A DNA stretch of 64,000 nt, from assembly GCA_907165275.2 (NCBI GenBank), contig OU015651.1:1820501-1884500 (forward strand). The letters run 5' to 3'. This DNA comes from Zygaena filipendulae (taxonomy: Eukaryota; Arthropoda; Insecta; Lepidoptera; Zygaenidae). The position numbers were made by a program, and so were the translations under genes. Below the pieces are notes generated by a model that was given only the letters and a program-made list of their open reading frames with translations, searched no databases and was not told the origin of the DNA. Position 1 is the first letter of the stretch; each line of letters opens with the position of its first letter. Positions 58,720 to 64,000 of the stretch are shown here, one piece after another.

Positions 58720-59020
58720 AATACTGCAAATTTTCCAAAAATTATGGCTCTCAAATTTTATTTACCACAACCTTATTAACATTTTTATCTAGAAGCAAGT
58801 TATAACAATCGAGCAGGTTAGACCAATCTTCATACCGTCTACACAATGAAAGCCTATCCCAACACTACCGGTAGACTTCGCTCCTAAACACCAAACAGAA
58901 ACCACAACTAGTTCACACCATTAGTTAACTTGTCAAGTGTCCCGGGAGTCCCTATCTCCATTTGTTTTCACTTCCTCTGGGTAAACAGGAATCTGTAAAC
59001 TCAGGGTCTGACTCCGTGGA

Positions 59021-61699
59021 TCAAAGTTCTAAGTATGAAGTAGGAGTTGGTTTTTCGGGCAATCCTACACAGTTTAATAGAGGGTCAGTCGGTAAAAATA
59101 TATGCTCTTCTACAGCATGTTTATATGACGGGTCAACATCTAGGCCAGCTAATGCCAAGTCGGCTTCAAAAGATTCCCATCTACATGGGGACTCTTCAGA
59201 ATAATCCTCACCAGCATCTGGCGTCAGTTGAGCACTGGGTGAAGTCGCTCTCTCATCATTCCTTTCAATACTCGAAGTAGATACGAAATGAGAAGAAAAT
59301 GTTTGGGAATCGACTGGAGATAGATTAGCTGATGGTGTTTCAGGCGTGGCAGCAGTTCGCCAAACTGAGCTTAGTGGTCCTCTGACAGGTTGAACGTTTG
59401 GGGAGTTACAGCTAGTTCTTACGTCAAAGCTAACTCTGACTTCTTTTTCCGGACGTTCTTCAACGAGCATGTTTAAATGGGACCGGTATGAACTAGCTGG
59501 CAGGAGGGCTAGGCTCGAGTGTCGATGGAAACTTGATGTTGATACCTGACGCTGTTGCGAGTCCAGAGTTGCAAGGGAAAAGGTCAATTGTGGGTCTGGT
59601 GAATCCAATGGGGAGCCAAGAGGTGTTCCCGACATCGTGTGTGCTCGGTATCTAGAAAAAATATTTCCATGAGTTGTAAAATATTGGGAGTGAATTCACT
59701 TCATACAATACTGTGCTACTCACATTTGTCTTTGTAACAAGCTTTGCCACACAGCTTTCAGGTCAATAGACGGTGCTCTAAGTGCAATGGTCCGGGTACG
59801 ACCAGGAGTCCTGGGAGCACATGATACTAGAGGACTTTCTCCACCAGTGCGTCCCAATATTAGTCGGAAATCAGTGGCTTTGGGAAACACAAAATAAAAT
59901 ATTTTTTTTACTATGGTTATATGGTATAGATGGTTATATGGTATACATGGGTCAAATTATATTTAAAGTCAAACAGAACTCGTAGTTTCTTACCTTTTTT
60001 CCTAACATTGAATTGAGCTTCTGAAATTGTCGCTAAACCGACAGGCTCTTCAGTCACAAATAAAACCCTGTCTCTGGAAACAGTGGCAAATAATAAAAGA
60101 TCACTGAAGAGTAACGCCCAGTACGGTCTGACTGTTCGACCTTCGACTCTAGATAGTTCACCACCAAATATCCACTGTCGACCTCCAGTACTTAAAACGA
60201 ATGGCTGCAATGAAGACAAATATTGATTATTAGATGAAAAGTATGATTAGAAATCATTTTTCTAACTTGTATAAAAGATTTGTGACGTTAGATTACCTTA
60301 CACCTTGTGAATACTAATCGACTCTCAAGGTCAGCGACAGAAAGAAGTGGCTTGCCATCTCCAGCTAAACCCATTAGGCCTGATCCAGCTGTCACGTCTT
60401 GATATCCAGCCTGTAATTGAGATTTCAAGTTGTATTCATTTGTAGGAATAGAAAAATCATTGTCTATTATGATAACAAAATTATCAGTGTAAAACTGGTG
60501 TTAAATCACTAATATAAAAAAATCTTGGATATTGGTATATTTATGAGAGCTGAGTTTTCCCGCTTAGCTTAAAAACGAACTTGAAATGCAAATAACAATA
60601 AATCCCATTACGTGGAACGATTAGTGTTTATACAACTTAAATGGGACCTACCTGCAGCTGTTCTACAATAACCTGCAACTGCTTCTTCTCGAGCTGGTCA
60701 TAAGGCCCAGCACCAGTGGCAGCGACAGCAGTCCTCATTAGCCTGAGCAGTTCGCGGAATTGTTCTAAAGGCTTATGTACTAAGGACGTTATGTCAGGCC
60801 TTCTTCTCGGAATAGGTGGGCTTGTGCAAAACCTCGAGAATGCACCACTTGGGTCTTTTGATTTTTTTACCTAAAGCATAAAGTAGAAATTGGTTCTTCT
60901 TTCACGAGAGTATTTTCAATCTCTCAATAAATAATTTCTTACAAAAACCTCTTACCAGAACACAATCAGCTCTCTTCAATCCTAGACAATATTTCTTATA
61001 AAGACTAAGGAACACAGGGGTCTTCTGTAAGTAAACAGCGACTACAGTCGAAGATTGGATATCTCCGTCTTCTTGTATCACTTGATCTAAGATATCTTCC
61101 GATAGTCTTAGGATCTGAAAGCAAGAAACGTGATGCTCAAAACATGATTATATAATTTCTATATCTGATCTCTTAGCAAAGTTAACAATATAATATGATA
61201 GTAAACGCTATAGAAAACTGAGCAACAAATCGTCATGTCACGAGGTCACTAGTCGTCCAACCGAAAGAGAATTTTTTGTGACCGTGTTGCATGTTGATAC
61301 GCTCCTTGGTCTTCGCGCTAATGATCATAGATTGTCAACTTGGCGAAGGGGGCTGATCTTTTCTTAGTTATTTTATGACATAAAGTTGATACATAACCTA
61401 CAACACAACTAGTAGACAGCATTTATGGTCTCAGTAGAGGGATCTTTGATGCCTCGAATTTTCGAAAGATAAAAATGGTTGACTTATCTAATAGGCATTT
61501 TATTGATAATAATATAGTTTACCTCTTCAATATTTTGGAACAACAGTTGATGATCGTTAAGTGCTATCAGGTCAGCTCTCTCTGATAGTGGAGAGACGAA
61601 CCTGACCAGGCCGAATTGAAGGCATGTGGCGTAGTGCTGCTCCCTGGCCATAACAGCCAGGAGTGCTCGCTTCCTTCCATCGCCGGATAGGCTTGGCGT
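59021..61699 (-). CDS. Gene 2: DH-PH Rho guanine-nucleotide exchange factor, 3' portion (554 aa visible, 5' incomplete)
   Basis: Exons in order of translation: 61699-61523, 61114-60956, 60870-60652, 60410-60297, 60204-59994, 59877-59724, 59651-59021, with TGA at 59023-59021. All junctions are GT-AG and in phase. The first three exons encode a Dbl-homology domain: R-E-Q-H-Y-A-T-C-L-Q-F begins the first helix, and the H-Q-L-L-F-Q-N-I-E-E, V-Y-L-Q-K-T-P and P-L-E-Q-F-R-E-L-L-R-L segments match the conserved DH helices. Visible residues about 220-345 form a PH domain: P-Y-W-A-L-L-F-S-D-L-L-L-F-A, and a closing K-A-V-W-Q-S-L-L with the invariant Trp at visible residue 337. About 210 Ser/Pro-rich residues follow. 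DH-PH proteins load GTP on Rho-family GTPases; the target GTPase is not predictable here. The first visible exon starts inside or just before the DH domain, so more 5' exons must exist, probably beyond 64,000. Confidence 0.9.
59724..60410 (-). CDS. Gene 2 exons encoding the PH domain
   Basis: Exons 60410-60297, 60204-59994 and 59877-59724. The beta-strand pattern is F-V-L-S-T-G-G, then W-I-F-G-G-E-L-S-R-V-E-G and Y-W-A-L-L-F-S-D-L-L-L-F-A, with the C-terminal helix D-L-K-A-V-W-Q-S-L-L-Q-R-Q. PH domains next to DH domains bind membrane lipids and modulate exchange activity, known for the family. The acceptor at 59878 is TTTCCCAAAG, with AAG rather than CAG, but phase continuity supports it. 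Confidence 0.85.
60652..61699 (-). CDS. Gene 2 exons encoding the DH (RhoGEF) domain
   Basis: The three exons 61699-61523, 61114-60956 and 60870-60652 are all phase 0 at both ends and encode 59, 53 and 73 residues. The chain runs continuously through the three conserved regions of the Dbl fold. The segment S-R-F-C-T-S-P-P-I-P-R-R-R-P before the last long helix corresponds to the usual CR3 entry (pxQRxxxYxxLL in the family), here as P-I-P-R-R-R-P-D-I-T-S-L. A degraded relative of the 20,940 foldback repeat lies in the first visible intron. Confidence 0.85.
61190..61356 (-). repeat. Degraded relative of the 20,940 foldback in gene 2 intron
   Basis: GAAAACTGAGCAACAAATCG, TCATGTCAC and TTGTCAACTTGGCGAAGG correspond to the arms of the 20,940 element. 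Confidence 0.5.
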
Positions 61700-62113
61700 C
61701 TGTAGAAATAACGCCTCTAAGCTGCTATTTTACATGCATTGGTACCTAAACTATCTAAGGTCTGGCAAAATTAGTTGCAAATTTTTAAAGGGTTGAAAGT
61801 ATACAACGTTATTAACATTTTCATAAAATAAAGAAGATAAAAAATAGATTTTTTTTTTCGAACATACCTAATAAATCAATCAAAAAGAAAACAACCTGTG
61901 AAGGCGCTCGCCACATATTTTTTGAAAGGAAATTTTAAAATTTACCATTCCTGTTTAGGTAGGGATAAAAGTAACTTGATACATTTTAAAATTTTCATTT
62001 TTAAATTAATTTTTAGTTTCTATTTCATAATAAACCGGTCAATCTATGTTTTTTTATTGATAGGTACCAATCTAGGTTAACCCTTATATTGCCATGCATT
62101 ATTGAAAACAGTT
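61700..62113. other. Gene 2 upstream intron, proximal part
   Basis: AT-rich, with poly-T runs. No additional gene 2 exon could be found here. Confidence 0.4.
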
Positions 62114-62300
62114 GTAGCTGTCCTCCGCGGTTTCACCCGTGGTAATTTTGGAGTTCCCGCGGGAATTCTAGAATAAAAAATACGTATAAACCCTCCCCTT
62201 GAATCACTCTATCCATTGGTGAAAACCATATGAAAATCCGTTCAGTAGTTTTTAAGTTTATCGCGAACAGACAGACGAACAGACGCGGCAGAGGACTTTA
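62114..62300 (-). mobile_element. Helitron-like repeat, GACAGACAG subfamily
   Basis: TAGCTGTCCTCCGCGG, GAATCACTCTATCCATTGG and GAACAGACAGACGAACAGAC identify it as kin of the 1541 and 24517 copies. Confidence 0.7.
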
Positions 62301-62457
62301 TTTTAAGGATACATTTTTTGAATTATTTTTATTTGTTGTTTGGTACATAATTATATAACCTACGTACATATTTACTAATTATCGTCGATTATTGATAATT
62401 TGTGATGAAAATGTTTTCATTTGCCGTGAACTTGTCATTTATAATAATATCTATATA

Positions 62458-62984
62458 CAGTGGCGGACTAAGCCTGTCAGAGGCCCGGGGCGGTAAAGCT
62501 AAATGAAGCCCCCAAATAAAAAGCTAAATGAGGCCCCCAATGATAATACTTATACTTCATTGGAGGCCCCCAGTTTAAGAAGTTGATATAATTTTAGAAG
62601 CATTGTATTCAGTTCACATTTAATTTTATTTCAAGTTTTATTTTTGTAAAAATTGTTTCTGTTTAAATAAACTTATTATTATTATATAATTAAAATCGAA
62701 ATTATTCAAAAAAAAAAATATCTTTTACTCAATCGAATCACCACCAAATTAGCTCCATAAATTGTCCCAAAATACCTACTATCAAAAAAGTGCCTTATTC
62801 GTTAATAAACTGAATTATCAATGGATGACCTTGTGACCTTTGAGGTGTGTCCAAGTAATCAACGAAGGCTAGGTAAAATCTTTTGGTCAAGAGACGATGG
62901 AGGTGTTTGGAGGCCCCCCCGGCCTGGAGACCCGGGGTTTTCCACCCCTTCTCCCCCCCCCCCATCCCCTCTAGTCCGCCAGTG
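62458..62984. mobile_element. 527-bp hAT-like non-autonomous element
   Basis: Ends CAGTGGCGGACTA and TAGTCCGCCAGTG; 8-bp direct flanks TCTATATA at 62450-62457 and 62985-62992. The interior has AGGCCCCC and CCCCCCCCCC runs and a repeated AAGCTAAATGA-GCCCCCAA unit. Confidence 0.85.
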
Positions 62985-62992
62985 TCTATATA

Positions 62993-64000
62993 TTATTACA
63001 TGAAAACAACTGTAAATATATTTTGTATAGGGTTGAAACGATCATGCTTAAGCAAATAACGTAACAAAAATAACTCGTGGTACCTATTCCGTGCGGCAAC
63101 TAATAAATCAGGTACAGGAAATGAAATAAGAAACCAACAAAACATAAAAAGCAATAACTTTATTTGCAGTTAATATTAAGGAACATTTAAATTAAAAAAA
63201 AAAACAAAATAAAATAACAAAACCTAATTTCATGATGTCTATAAGGATTGGACAAAGAAAAATTTTTACATATATATTTCGTCTTAAACGAAAAATGTCA
63301 GAAGCAACATAAAAATATGTAAGTATAACTAAAAATTAACACACGAAAATTAAATTAAGAAACTAATAGTGTAAGAAAATAAAACAATAACAAAATAAAT
63401 TATTATTTAACAAAAAAGAAACTCAAGCCTAAACGTAATGATTCCCCTTAAATATTTATTTTTACTCTACATAATGTAGACAAGCTTAGCCAAGAAATTA
63501 TTGTAAGACAAATAATTAATTAATCGTCATTAATTCGAAGACCGAAAAAATACTACTTAAATCTTGTCTTTGATAGCACACTATTAACTTTAAAAACTAT
63601 AACTTAAAATTTACAAAAAAAGTTTACATAGTGTAGTATGAAACAAATAATATCTATTTTGGTGTAATTTTAAATTAATATTATACGAGTATGTTATGTT
63701 ATAACTCGATTGGAATGTTTTTGATAAGAAATAACTTACTTGAGGTTACAACCCTACGTATCTCGTAGGTAGTTTAATTTAAAAATAAATAACGAAATAC
63801 ATATTAAAGTCATGTAAAATAAGTATATAATATGTATGTAGTACATAATATGTACATATGAACAGTAAAAATAAAACAGGGCACACTCATAAATTATAAT
63901 TACAAACATAAAAATATCGATTGTTACTTTATTATTTTACCGACATCGATAACTGTTCTAGCACCGCGGTCCATTCTGAATTCGTATTACTAGTACATAC
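62993..64000. other. AT-rich right flank
   Basis: Very AT-rich without open frames. A minus-strand AATAAA at 63164-63159 could mark the 3' end of a transcript entering from the right, or be fortuitous within a gene 2 intron. Confidence 0.3.

Noticed and set aside
63159..63164. 3' end of another minus-strand gene
   Set aside because: A single AATAAA in very AT-rich DNA is weak, and it would leave gene 2 without room for its missing 5' exons; noted only as a possibility.

Overview
The window looks like nuclear DNA of a moth or butterfly (Lepidoptera). It is AT-rich with GC-richer exons and short GT-AG introns. It is crowded with short non-autonomous Helitron-like repeats of the Lep1 type, which begin TCCTACTAATATTATAAA, carry a CGCGG/CCGCG hairpin about 10 nt before the end, finish in CTAG, and sit between A and T. 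It also has palindromic MITEs, tRNA-headed SINEs and the short AACCGACTTCC repeat often seen in lepidopteran genomes. Nothing bacterial, viral or CRISPR-like was seen. All gene models were read by eye from splice sites and reading-frame continuity; no database search was possible.

Layout. (1) 1-24,950: no gene recognised; a repeat-rich upstream region of Helitron-like copies, six of the seven CRE-bearing MITEs, a hAT-like element with an 8-bp target duplication, a nested MITE and a SINE. A weak TATA/initiator pair lies at 22,857. (2) 24,953-38,992, + strand: gene 1, 17 coding exons, 876 aa: signal peptide, a four-cysteine ZP-N-like domain, one membrane helix and a cytoplasmic tail of about 670 residues. 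(3) 39,000-46,500: intergenic, with a 237-bp near-perfect foldback and a roughly 950-bp foldback. (4) 46,533-56,338, - strand: gene 3, 16 coding exons, 1,020 aa, low-complexity and of unrecognised family. (5) 59,021-61,699, - strand: gene 2, the 3' seven exons of a DH-PH Rho guanine-nucleotide exchange factor whose 5' part is not visible and probably lies past the right edge. (6) 61,700-64,000: intron or flank with a second hAT-like element.

Genes 2 and 3 lie in tandem about 2.2 kb apart and could be separate genes or alternative products of one locus. Gene 1 would act at the cell surface and gene 2 on actin-regulating Rho GTPases at the membrane, but nothing in the sequence links them functionally.

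The most striking observation is a Helitron-like element just upstream of gene 1 exon 4 that has been copied, together with its downstream intron and the first 55 bp of exon 4, into intron 12 of the same gene, with the splice acceptor preserved and in a compatible phase. Other notable points are gene 3 exon 14, squeezed between a Helitron end 3 nt from its acceptor and a MITE 14 nt past its donor hexamer; a 44-bp repeat caught as a filled/empty site pair between two copies of a larger repeat; and a MITE family that has spread a dozen intact TGACGTCA palindromes.
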